Of a stretch of DNA of 64,000 nt, positions 9,101-15,666 are shown piece after piece. The notes under the pieces were generated by a model, which saw only the letters and a program-made list of their open reading frames with translations, made no database searches and was not told the origin of the DNA. How positions within the stretch are numbered: the first letter of the stretch is position 1; each line of letters begins with the position of its first letter. This stretch comes from JANXQE01 sp035651635 (GTDB lineage Bacteria > Verrucomicrobiota > Verrucomicrobiia > Limisphaerales > UBA8199): NCBI GenBank assembly GCA_035651635.1, contig DASRFK010000095.1:1-64000 (forward strand), given 5' to 3'. The position numbers were made by a program, and so were the translations under genes.

Positions 9101-9366
9101 TTCAGTTCGACCAGCAGGATGTCCGGGCGGCAATGGCGAAGCTTGCCCAACCCCAGAATTCCATTCGAGGTGAAATCCACCACGAAACCGGCCAGGCGCA
9201 GCCGCAGCAACAGTACCAGACGTGTAAATCCGTCACCTTCGACCAGTAAGATGCGTTTGCGCTCAGAGGTCTGGCCATCGGGCCCGTTCAGGTCAACCGG
9301 TGTCACAGTGGAGACCTGGTTCGGTTGGGCCGCCATGGGTGCATTCGGGCGAGCGGGCATACTCAT
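6127..9366 (-). CDS. Double pseudoreceiver, long coiled-coil signalling scaffold
   Basis: 1,079 residues. An N-terminal receiver-like domain (about 37-155) has RILLVEGD and a conserved DKGS lysine, but the phosphoacceptor is Glu87 (PDILLVELKL), so it cannot be phosphorylated normally and may mimic the active state. A helical segment (about 170-280) could be Hpt-like but lacks a clear His motif. A second receiver-like domain (about 285-365) has Asn in the acceptor place (HLVIANVALP). A low-complexity linker follows, then about 400 residues of heptad-rich coiled coil (ELEQQKEQQKRLEEEL), and a C-terminal helical pair (REPVENLVHSTRSLLELE) that looks like a degenerate HisKA dimerisation helix without a kinase domain. 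It probably organises or senses for the coupled cyclase. Two ATGs (9366, 9360) are possible starts. Confidence 0.85.
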   Translation of the reverse strand: MSMPARPNAPMAAQPNQVSTVTPVDLNGPDGQTSERKRILLVEGDGFTRLVLLLRLRLAGFVVDFTSNGILGLGKLRHCRPDILLVELKLCGLSGLELIKAARAEASFGDRPIYVFTHAERMNRGTRKEVGTLATEVLDKGSITREDLVQIFTSKFLPREVAAGQAAGEMPKDSAITEVVLPGAIEELVAGVREQAEVLVNDSGDRVASAGELLSRVSSLASCANAAGLANLARQARALEGFVSQLCNHPQSYTDSRLETITVAVEVMTKMASETPRKGQGPTKFTSVFVDESPYSNRAMEEALLTAGFAPVCFEDPGRARQYLVAHRTHLVIANVALPEAHGLSAADIRQIPAQVATPVLFAPDRTALPSSSEELPTSAPRMDKSPLLLAELVLRALNEVQTFGKAKPKRAPNTPAKAVPQLPKVEDGFNLFARANPVPEAASVCSPIQSVAAPVNPGNQQHLRFNDLFAAAGIPSEPISRAEPEQVQTDGEVPMEARLPEESPDLLQADEHALEAVPLANLLPEAEPPPQPAPNPDELASSTWLATPAGDPAGAASSDNSVAEFASAEPAALTQPVEPTVNDGENMNTQLLGLAEQRAQARCAELEQEVAALRQALEGLNGGFVEPQPNDAGASAQLLEELEQRLGQQTAELEQQKEQQKRLEEELRQQIEAKEAASKQIEAARQQAEARCIELEQALAKLRQAQEISAKAATEGDQAGIGSAKTKDNGAATGETWAGLPPGELEQQVRQGVAALARATAELAKERGERQRAQQLAADLNGRLQTLHQDFSRTLQVQGEHLSRITALEQEHDQTKQALEKCAADLEQHQAERGDTEEQLHKAKEANAQLSKDVAFFEEANKRSDAARHELQNRLEASLNASRENEARLQQESAERKRLGESLDESRRELQEQSRKHELLQQELKTAQDALQDREARLQKETAERQRLSEAMDAAQRGSRYNPDRDLEFSKVQSALESEQVERQRQESQLARIRQSAVDASHAARAVRTGLRRQIREPVENLVHSTRSLLELEMGEEQKKLAEAVLQDVLLVQTRLREPGLAHPDAGESNSHPNATGT

Positions 9367-9815
9367 CTCAAGCTAGGCAAGAACCTGAGCTGCATCGCCA
9401 TCCGCCACGTATCGGCGCGACACTCCGTCTGTCCAAAACCTTGCATATCAACTTGCTCGAAGCAGGAAACAGACCAAAGCTCAGGCCAGATGCAAGGTTG
9501 GCAATTCTACGCCGCGGGATGGGTAATCTGCTATTGTTCTGGCGGTTAGTCGCGGCCCCAGACCGCCGATTTTTTCGTTTCATCGATCCCTTGGCGTCAA
9601 CCTGCGGCAACTGTTTCCCATTATGAGACACTCGGCGGACAAGCCAGAGGAGGCGAGAGCTCGAATCGACCGCTTCAACAGAGGCACTGCCAACTAAGAC
9701 GGGGATGAAACACGGATGAACACTGATGGACACGGTTTAGAGGCACTCTCTGGCGCGGAGGCCATGGTGAGGAGAAAATTCCCTTCTTGTGAAAAGTGAG
9801 GCCACCGCCTCGGAA
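9367..9815. other. Divergent intergenic region without a supported gene
   Basis: This stretch separates the minus-strand scaffold/cyclase operon from the plus-strand TetR operon. Short open frames exist but none has a recognisable product. It holds one copy of a tandem-like GGATGAA-CACGGATGAA-CACTGATGGA repeat at 9701-9735. The promoter of the leftward operon must lie here but I cannot assign it. Confidence 0.6.
9701..9735. repeat. Degenerate CACGGATGAACACTGATGG repeat
   Basis: About three diverged units of the 10-12-bp word CACGGATGAA (GGGGATGAAA, CACGGATGAA, CACTGATGGA, CACGG). I know similar words as common intergenic repeats in verrucomicrobial sequence; only one copy is seen in this window. 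Confidence 0.5.
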
Positions 9816-9837
9816 AAATATGAGCGCACTCATATTT
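9816..9837. promoter_or_regulatory. Upstream operator palindrome of the TetR gene
   Basis: Core ATGAGCGCACTCAT at 9820-9833 differs by one base from a perfect palindrome, and the symmetry continues outward (AAAT on the left, ATTT on the right) over 22 bp. A matching core lies at 9868-9881, 48 bp away centre to centre. It is a likely binding site for the adjacent TetR protein. Confidence 0.75.
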
Positions 9838-9840
9838 CAT

Positions 9841-9869
9841 TTGACAGCCGGGCAGTCACAAGCAAATAT
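9841..9869 (+). promoter_or_regulatory. Putative promoter between two operators
   Basis: A consensus -35 box TTGACA is at 9841-9846. A 17-bp spacer leads to AAATAT at 9864-9869, a weak -10 box. The -35 lies just after operator 1 and the -10 runs into operator 2, a layout suited to repression. Initiation would fall only a few bases before ATG 9883, giving a leaderless or nearly leaderless mRNA. Confidence 0.5.
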
Positions 9870-9881
9870 GAGTGCACTCAT
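9868..9881. promoter_or_regulatory. Downstream operator palindrome of the TetR gene
   Basis: ATGAGTGCACTCAT is a perfect 14-bp palindrome directly before ATG 9883. It repeats operator 1 with one base change, so occupancy would cover the -10 region and the start codon. Confidence 0.8.
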
Positions 9882-9882
9882 T

Positions 9883-10563
9883 ATGAGCGATAAATCCTCT
9901 CCCGGACCGCGCCGCGGAAAAAAGCAGGATCCCAGGCGCCCACCTGGGCGGCGGCAAAGGAATAAAGAACGGACCAAAGAGCGGATTCTGGAGGCCGCGC
10001 TCGAACTCTTCCGCCTGAAAGGCCTCGAAGGGACAACCACCAAGGCCATTTCCAAGCGCGCCGGCATCGCGGAAGGGACGCTCTTCAATTATTTCAAAAC
10101 CAAAGAGGATCTCGCGCTCTACTTTTTTCAAAAGGAGACCGATAACTTGATGCGGTGGTTCGCCGGCGACGCGCGCCTGGCCAAGGCTGCCTTGCCCGAA
10201 AAACTCTTTGCGGTCATTCATCGCCAGCTCGAATATCTCGAACCGTACCAGGGTTTCATCGGCGCCGTGTTCTGTCGGTCATTGCTGCCCGCTTCGCGGC
10301 TGAGTCCGCTGAGTTTCGATTCCCAGGAACTGCGGCTGAAATATCTTCGGTTCATCCGCCAGATTTTGGCCGAAGCCGAAGAGAAAGGAGAAATTCCGCG
10401 CGTAGGCGACCTGGGTGCTTATGCGGTCGGATTGTTCTATTTAGGCATCGTCGCGCATTGGCTCCAGGACGGGTCGCGAGGAAAGCAAAAGACTCTTGCC
10501 TTGCTGGACCGGGCGCTGAGCTTCGGAACTCAGGTATTGCAGAAAGGGAGCTGGGAATGGTAG
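9883..10563 (+). CDS. TetR/AcrR family transcriptional regulator
   Basis: 226 residues from ATG 9883. The N-terminus is basic (Pro/Arg-rich), then the helix-turn-helix follows at about residues 32-78: TKERILEAALELFRLKGLEGTTTKAISKRAGIAEGTLFNYFKTKEDL, an unmistakable TetR_N signature. The C-terminal ligand domain is diverged. Earlier in-frame ATGs at 9820 and 9868 lie inside the two operator palindromes, so they are unlikely starts. The palindromes before the gene argue for autoregulation. Its stop overlaps the start of the ABC1-kinase gene by 7 nt, which makes that kinase its most likely regulated partner. Inducer unknown. Confidence 0.92.
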   Translation: MSDKSSPGPRRGKKQDPRRPPGRRQRNKERTKERILEAALELFRLKGLEGTTTKAISKRAGIAEGTLFNYFKTKEDLALYFFQKETDNLMRWFAGDARLAKAALPEKLFAVIHRQLEYLEPYQGFIGAVFCRSLLPASRLSPLSFDSQELRLKYLRFIRQILAEAEEKGEIPRVGDLGAYAVGLFYLGIVAHWLQDGSRGKQKTLALLDRALSFGTQVLQKGSWEW

Positions 10564-11852
10564 CCAAGAATTCAGTGCATCGCGCGGCGCGGCTGATGCG
10601 GCTCGGAGCTGGCCTGGCGGGAGGCTATCTGAGCTACCAATTGCAAAAGCGCCTGACCGGCCCGGCGGCTGCCGGCCAACTACGCCAGGACCACCGCCGC
10701 AAACAGGCGCGGCGGGTGCGCGAGGAACTGCAAAGCCTCCGTGGACCGATCATGAAGCTGGGCCAGGCCTTGAGCATGCAAACTCATTTTCTGGACGCCG
10801 CAACCGTCGAGGAACTCTCCGCCTTGCAAATGCACGCCCCGCCCATGCACCAGGCGCTCATGCGCGCCCAATTCCGAAGCGCTATGGGCCATTGTCCGGA
10901 AGAACTGTTCCGGTCGTTTGAAACCGAGCCTTTTGCCGCCGCCTCGCTGGGCCAGGTGCACTCGGCGGTGACCAAAGGCGGGGAAGAAGTTGTGGTCAAA
11001 ATCCAGTATCCAGCCATGGCGGAAGCCATCGAAGGGGATTTTCAGGCACTGCGAGCGGCCGGGTTTGCCGCCCGCCTATCCGGTCATCTGCAAGAATCGG
11101 TTATCGCCGAAGTGCAGCGGGGCATCCTCGAAGAGACCGACTATCTCAGGGAGGCGCGCAACTTGCGGCATTTCCGCAAAGCCCTCGCGCCGTTGCATTT
11201 TGTGCGCGTGCCGCGAGTTTATCCCGAGCTGAGCTGCGACCGCGTTCTGACAATGTCCCGGGTTCCCGGCTTGCGCTTGCCGGATTTCCTGAAAACCAAC
11301 CCGCCACGGGAACTGCGCGACCAGCTGGGTGTGGGCCTGACGCGACTATTCTTTTATCAGCTGTTCCGGGTCAAAGCCCTACATGCCGATCCGCATCCGG
11401 GCAACTACCTGCTCAATAGCGACGGCACCATCGGCCTGGTGGATTTTGGTTGTGTGAAGTACTTGGCGCCGGAGGTGGTGCGTTGTTACGCGCAATTCTG
11501 GTCGCGGGACTGGGCGCACAATCCGAAAATGTTTGCGGAGATTATCAGCGTCATCTTCGGCCCCAAGATTTCGCCGCACGAGCCGCGCGTCCGCCGGTGC
11601 ATGAATGAAATCCGCCGGTTCTACGATGAATTCCATCCGCTCGATGCCGGTGCCAAAGCGCTCGATATCGGCGAAGCGCGGTTCATGGACCGACTGGCGG
11701 AGTTGGCCAGGATACTGGTCAAAAACAAATTTCTTTCGCCCGGCTTCGTCTTTCTGTCGCGGGCCGAGTCCGGCATGTGCAGTTTGCTTCACACATTGAA
11801 GGCGCGAGTGCCTACCACCCAAATTGCCCGCGAATGGATGCCGAGATCTTAG
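10557..11852 (+). CDS. ABC1/UbiB-family atypical kinase-like protein
   Basis: 431 residues with the family motifs in order: KLGQ (GPIMKLGQALS), an Ala-rich loop in place of the Gly-rich loop (AAASLGQVHSAV), a catalytic Lys (VVVKIQYP), the ExD motif (EETDYLREA), HADPHPGNYLL and DFGCVKYL. Members of this family (UbiB, Coq8, plant ABC1K) bind nucleotide and support quinone and isoprenoid-lipid metabolism; the precise reaction is generally ATPase-like. No C-terminal transmembrane pair typical of UbiB is visible. Start ATG 10557 overlaps the TetR stop by 7 nt, so the two are co-transcribed and probably coupled. No ubi or men genes lie nearby, so the substrate is open. Confidence 0.93.
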   Translation: MVAKNSVHRAARLMRLGAGLAGGYLSYQLQKRLTGPAAAGQLRQDHRRKQARRVREELQSLRGPIMKLGQALSMQTHFLDAATVEELSALQMHAPPMHQALMRAQFRSAMGHCPEELFRSFETEPFAAASLGQVHSAVTKGGEEVVVKIQYPAMAEAIEGDFQALRAAGFAARLSGHLQESVIAEVQRGILEETDYLREARNLRHFRKALAPLHFVRVPRVYPELSCDRVLTMSRVPGLRLPDFLKTNPPRELRDQLGVGLTRLFFYQLFRVKALHADPHPGNYLLNSDGTIGLVDFGCVKYLAPEVVRCYAQFWSRDWAHNPKMFAEIISVIFGPKISPHEPRVRRCMNEIRRFYDEFHPLDAGAKALDIGEARFMDRLAELARILVKNKFLSPGFVFLSRAESGMCSLLHTLKARVPTTQIAREWMPRS

Positions 11853-11854
11853 TA

Positions 11855-11904
11855 AATCCGAGGTTCGAAATCCGAAGGCCGAAAGTAGCCGAAATCGAAA
11901 CGCC
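11855..11904. repeat. Degenerate CCGAAATCGAAGGCCGAAA repeat
   Basis: Iterated AATCCGAGGTTCGAAATCC and CCGAAGGCCGAAAG words just after the kinase stop codon. It belongs to the same word family as the repeats near 18.3-18.6 kb and 33.1 kb. No coding function is evident. Confidence 0.6.
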
Positions 11905-11907
11905 GTA

Positions 11908-12123
11908 TTAGTGCCAGAGCTCACTCCCGACGGCAGGGTAGCCAGTAGCAGTATTGTACTGGTAGGGGTCGGAGGAGCCGCCCATAGGAGGCGATGCACA
12001 GCCACTCAAGATAGCGAGTGCCATGATCGCGCCCGCAACAACCAGAAAGGAGTAATTTAGGGCCGCAGAGTGCGCTAAAGCGTTGATGGCCTCTGAGGTC
12101 GACCGGTCTCCGGATGAGCTCAT
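11908..12123 (-). CDS. Small lipoprotein, function unknown
   Basis: 71 residues. A hydrophobic segment (SFLVVAGAIMALAILSGC) ends in a lipobox with Cys at about residue 42, followed by a short Gly/Ser/Pro/Tyr-rich tail of about 30 residues. The signal has a long, polar N-region of about 24 residues; a later start could exist but I see no Shine-Dalgarno sequence that decides it. It would be anchored in the envelope. Convergent with the ABC1-kinase gene. Not recognised. Confidence 0.6.
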   Translation of the reverse strand: MSSSGDRSTSEAINALAHSAALNYSFLVVAGAIMALAILSGCASPPMGGSSDPYQYNTATGYPAVGSELWH

Positions 12124-12435
12124 AGATTTAATTCGGATTCGGAATTGGTTTTTCGTTTTGATACGCTGGTGAGCATGCCAGTTCGAACGCCTGGCACGTT
12201 CGAAGGGAGCATGATACCAGTGGCCAATACTTTAGAACCATGACACTTGATCATTAAAGGAAGATTAATCCAACATTAAAAATCAGCCTCAATTCCCTCC
12301 TAAAATCGATCTCAACAGACTGGGCATGTGGTGCATGGCAATAGAAATTAACCGGCTTGGCCATGTTCCTGGCCGAATACGGACTGAGGCGAGACTTTGG
12401 TTGATGGAATTCGTGAAATCAGAATCGAATAAAGC
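12124..12435. other. Intergenic region, no gene seen
   Basis: It begins with a short AATTCGGATTCGG repeat-like run and contains AACATTAAAAATCAG at 12272-12286, which is nearly the inverse of two direct repeats at 13319-13354. Nothing else can be supported. Confidence 0.5.
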
Positions 12436-12684
12436 CTAATGGTGTATTGGGGGCTGTGGCCGGGTTTGCTTTAAAACAATTAAAATGCGGCCGGCGTCCC
12501 GAAAAGATTTCCAACATGGTTCGCAGGCGCCGTGCTCGGCTGCCCAGCCTTTGTGATAAGCCTGGATTACCTTGATCGTGGCCTCCCGCACGCGCGGGTG
12601 CTCCTCGGTGATATGTGAGTGGAGGCGCTCCTGCACATGAAGCTGCGAACAGAGAGGACAAAATGCTTCCGGAAACGTCTTCAT
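12436..12684 (-). CDS. Small C2H2-like zinc-binding protein
   Basis: 82 residues from ATG 12684, chosen because GGAG (complement of 12694-12697) lies 9 nt upstream; an ATG five codons earlier has no such site. The sequence has CPLCSQLHVQERLHSHITEEHP near residue 8 (written here in parts: CPLC, then HSHITEEH), a C2H2-type metal site, plus a second CEPCW pair near residue 56. One compact zinc-bound domain is likely, in the cytoplasm. I do not recognise a named family; roles in nucleic-acid or protein binding are possible. It is alone on its strand here with 100 bp to the next gene. Confidence 0.65.
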   Translation of the reverse strand: MKTFPEAFCPLCSQLHVQERLHSHITEEHPRVREATIKVIQAYHKGWAAEHGACEPCWKSFRDAGRILIVLKQTRPQPPIHH

Positions 12685-12784
12685 GCTGGTTTGCTCCATT
12701 TGCGACCCTCGCGGTCGTCAGGTCGACTTGGACTCGACCCGGAAAAAGAGTTCCGTCGCCACCTGTTTTGTACCAGTTTTTGAC

Positions 12785-13003
12785 TCATGAGCGGTTGTCA
12801 CATCGAAGTAAGAAGGGCCTGTGACAAACACGCCCGCATGCGATTTGCTGGAGGACCGACGCAGTCGGGTTGGCCACGCCGCGCCGGAATGAGTCGAGCC
12901 GGGTGGGGATACCTGATTTGGCTTTGCTGCCCGCAGGCCGCACGCGAATCTGGAGGGTGAACCGCTCAGTTCTCAAGTATTTGATTTTAATGCTCTGACT
13001 CAT
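12785..13003 (-). CDS. Small basic hypothetical protein, coupled to the zinc-ribbon gene
   Basis: 72 residues from ATG 13003 (MSQSIKIKYLRTERF). The ATG overlaps the TGA of the upstream zinc-ribbon gene as ATGA (13000-13003), the main reason to believe in it. The protein is Arg/Lys-rich with three Cys and no recognised domain. The second half is of low-complexity character and the reading may be fortuitous. If real, it is co-translated with the zinc-ribbon protein. Confidence 0.35.
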   Translation of the reverse strand: MSQSIKIKYLRTERFTLQIRVRPAGSKAKSGIPTRLDSFRRGVANPTASVLQQIACGRVCHRPFLLRCDNRS

Positions 13004-13305
13004 ACGTTTGCGCTGACCGTCTCCTTCGCCATTTCGGGGCGATAGACCTGTCGCCATTCATTTCGGGCCTCCGCAACAGAAACGCCACCCCAGCGCTCAC
13101 CCAAGTGCGCGGGAATGTACAAGCCGCAGCGCGCACAAGCATATCGCCGCGGCGTTCCGCTGTGCATTTTTGAAGCATGGCCGAGACTAACGGGTTCAGG
13201 CTCGTCCGAACCGCACTCCGGGCAGAGGAATTGTTTATTGTTGGATTTCTTGCGCACTTGCGTTCTCAGAAGTTGTGCCTCGCATTTCTTATATAGACGC
13301 AGCAC
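13000..13305 (-). CDS. Small zinc-ribbon protein
   Basis: 101 residues from GTG 13305. Two CxxC pairs about 28 residues apart, CPECGS and CARCGLYIPAHLGERWGG, make a treble-clef or zinc-ribbon site, followed by ARNEWRQVYRPEM. The start is uncertain: the frame opens only eleven codons earlier after a TAA, and no ATG is available. Two direct copies of CTGATTTTAATGTT sit immediately upstream. Zinc ribbons of this size act in nucleic-acid binding or as protein partners; no specific assignment is possible. Confidence 0.6.
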   Translation of the reverse strand: MLRLYKKCEAQLLRTQVRKKSNNKQFLCPECGSDEPEPVSLGHASKMHSGTPRRYACARCGLYIPAHLGERWGGVSVAEARNEWRQVYRPEMAKETVSANV

Positions 13306-13318
13306 CGCTTCGAATGTT

Positions 13319-13354
13319 CTGATTTTAATGTTGCGTTAATCTGATTTTAATGTT
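13319..13354. repeat. Direct repeat CTGATTTTAATGTT, two copies
   Basis: Exact copies at 13319-13332 and 13341-13354, 22 bp apart. A related TTTGATTTTAATGCTCTGA is at about 12980-12995 and a near-inverted copy (AACATTAAAAATCAG) at 12272-12286. They bracket the small zinc-ribbon genes. They could be regulator sites or the ends of an old insertion. Confidence 0.6.
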
Positions 13355-13543
13355 CGGCGGTAGCGCAATCGCCGGAATAGTGAATGGAATTGAATGTTCG
13401 ATTCATCTGAGTTCGTGAAAGACTCAGAACGGACGGCCGAAACCGCTACTTTAGCTATCCGTGGATCATGGGAAGTGACTGGGCCGTTCTTCCTCAGCTT
13501 CTTCGAACTTGTTCTGCGTTTGCTCAACGGATTGCCAGCCAAA

Positions 13544-14581
13544 TCATCGATTGGCTTCCACCGTCTGCGCCAACTCAGGCTCTGGCGCGTTCGCAGCCTC
13601 CGCCGCGCGGTGGTATGCCATGAAATAAAGTACCGGCACCGCCATGCGGCTGATTAATAGCGAGGCAATCTCGCCCGCCATCAGGGAAATGGCCAAACCT
13701 TGAAAGATCGGGTCCGCCAGAATGACGCTCGCGCCAACGATTACTGCCAGGGCTGTCAGTAACATGGGCCGGAATCGCACTGCGCCGGCATCCACAACGG
13801 CTTGGGCGAGCGGCAGACCTTTTGCCAGGCGTTGTTCGATGAAGTCTACGAGGATGATCGAATTGCGCACCACGATGCCGGCGCCAGCCATGAAGCCAAT
13901 CATCGAGGTCGCGGTGAAAAATGCGCCCATAATGCCGTGCGCTGGGAGGATGCCCACCAATGAGAACGGAATAGCCGCCATTACTACCAGGGGAGTAATA
14001 AACGACCGGAACCAACCCACCATGAGAATGAAAATCAGCACGCAAACCGCGGCAAAGGCTGTGCCGAGGTCGCGGAAAACCTCGATGGTGATGTGCCATT
14101 CTCCGTCCCATTTCATCGCCGGTCGGTCTTCGGTAAAGGGTTGGACAGCGTTATAGATTTTAAGCTTAGCCCCAGTGCCGCCAAATTCACGCGTGTCGTG
14201 CGCACGGAGGGCGTGATTCATCTTTAGAATCGCATAAACTGGACTCTCGACCACACCTGCCACATCGCCGATGACGTAGGTTGACGTGGAGTAAATATAT
14301 TCGACGCCGGGAATTTCCCAGAGCAACTTCTCCATCGGCCGGGTCGCGCGCTCCTCAACCTCTTTGGCGCTGAACCCCGGCATCGAGACCAGCACATCGA
14401 TCATGGGGACCTTGATTTGAGGCTCTTCTTCCCGCGGGAGCATGATCACCGCGGCCGCGCCCAGAAGAATCGACGTAATGACGACCAGTGGTGTCAGTTT
14501 TGAATCGATGAAGGCGCGGGCAATTCGTCCGGCGAAGCCGATTTCCGCGGTCGGACGGTCGGGCAGGGCGCCGGACATCAC
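13544..14581 (-). pseudogene. RND efflux pump (CzcA/AcrB superfamily), internally deleted
   Basis: The 345-codon frame joins an RND N-terminus (first TM helix, PREEEPQIKVP, EIPGVEYIYSTS, to about residue 100) directly to the C-terminal quarter (TYVIGDVAGVVESPVYAILKMN, then MVGWFRSFITPLVV, IPFSLVG and GAGIVVRNSIILVDF). Family members have about 1,050-1,100 residues, so roughly 700 are missing in frame near base 14281. Most of the porter domain and TM helices 2-8, including the central proton-relay aspartates, are lost, so it cannot pump. The start (GTG 14581 or ATG 14578) still shares bases with the upstream stop (TGATG), the original coupling to the adaptor gene. Last member of the sigma/anti-sigma/efflux cluster. 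Confidence 0.85.
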
Positions 14582-15085
14582 TTGACCTCCACCGGTTGCC
14601 CGCCTTCGAAGGAGTTGACCGCCGCTTCGGCCGCTCGGATGAATTCCCGCGTCTTGAGCACGCTGTAAAACGCACGCGATACTTCGAACCCGAGGGCGTT
14701 CCGGATCGCGGCGGCTTCCTGGCGGGAAGCTTCCGTGTTGGCTTTCGCGGCTTCGCGACCAGCCTTGCTTTTCCCGCCGGCATAAAGCGGAACCGTCACA
14801 AGGCCCCTCGCGTTAAAGTTGTCCACGGACGGCAAATCATTGAAATTCGGTGGCGAGTTGTAGTTGTAAGCGCGTTGATTGAGGATGCTTCCAAAGGCCT
14901 GCATTGGATTGTCGGTGCTCGTGTAACTGGACTGGAACTGCAGGCGCGGCCAGAAGGCCGCATTGGCTTGCTCCAGTCCGGCCTGGGCGGCCGCGAGGCG
15001 TTGTCGGGCTAATTGGGTATCCGGGTTATAGCAGGAGGCTGATGAGGATGAAGGAACCGGCAAACCTGCGAATAATCATTTCCAT
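14578..15085 (-). pseudogene. TolC-like outer-membrane protein fused to adaptor C-terminus, remnant
   Basis: A signal-peptide-like start (MEMIIRRFAGSFILISLLL) begins at ATG 15085 and hits TAA at 15026. The TolC body then continues in another frame: NPDTQLARQRLAAAQAGLEQANAAFWPRLQFQ through FYSVLKTREFIRAAEAAVNSFE. The last residues, GGQPVEVK, do not belong to TolC but match the end expected of an RND membrane-fusion protein, and their stop overlaps the RND start. So the TolC second half and nearly all of the adaptor gene are gone. A frame running 15063-14578 remains open. Read as: signal peptide / deletion with frameshift / TolC N-half / deletion / adaptor tail. Confidence 0.8.
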
Positions 15086-15377
15086 AAAGACGTCAGCAAT
15101 GTTCTGCGTTTACTTTCACAATTAGAACCGGGCCGCGAAGTGCGAAGAAGTTACAGCGATTTCAAAACTGTCCTTCTGACTACGCTTGCCTTTGGATTAT
15201 CCAGGCGGGTCGGTGGCTGACGCATTCTGCCGCGCCGTGTGAAGAGGTGGTTTGAGAACCTCTACAGAACCGGCTCCATTCTTATCACCGAAAGAAACAA
15301 GCGCTGCTCAACTAAAGGGCTGTCTCGGAAGTCTTACCGTCCAGTCTTACAGTGCGTTGAAAAACAGAGGTTGGCCG

Positions 15378-15623
15378 TTAAGTTCCCGTGTGCGTATCCT
15401 TCCATCGTTGGCGAAGCGCACTGTGCAAGCGCTGGCGGAACTCGGCCGGTAATTCATAAGCCTGGCCTTCTTTATAAAGTGTGATGGTCTTGCGGATATT
15501 ATCCACAACCACCTTGCAGGGATTGCACCCCGCCATATGTTTCTCGAACTCCTCGCACACAGCAGGATCCACCGTGCCATCTACGTATTCGTTCAAATAC
15601 TTTAACAGTTCTTCGCACTTCAT
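15378..15623 (-). CDS. Zinc-finger anti-sigma factor
   Basis: 81 residues with the zf-HC2 signature of ZAS anti-sigma factors: CEELLKYLNEYVDG at the start, then H-x3-C-x2-C (HMAGCNPCK) near residues 29-36. There is no transmembrane helix, so it is a soluble type that would bind the sigma factor in the cytoplasm and respond to redox or another cytosolic signal. The start lies 43 bp after the sigma-factor gene, in the same operon. Confidence 0.9.
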   Translation of the reverse strand: MKCEELLKYLNEYVDGTVDPAVCEEFEKHMAGCNPCKVVVDNIRKTITLYKEGQAYELPAEFRQRLHSALRQRWKDTHTGT

Positions 15624-15666
15624 GGCTTCTCGATGCTCTTAAATTGAGCCTTCTCCGATAAAAAAG

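Noticed and set aside
9368..9733. 121-residue open frame on the minus strand before the TetR gene
   Set aside because: It starts inside the CACGGATGAA repeat, has no family resemblance and no ribosome binding site; it is probably chance.
13336..13542. 68-residue open frame 1 bp after the RND remnant
   Set aside because: Ser/Arg/Lys-rich with no family, and it overlaps the direct repeats; proximity to a pseudogene is not enough evidence.
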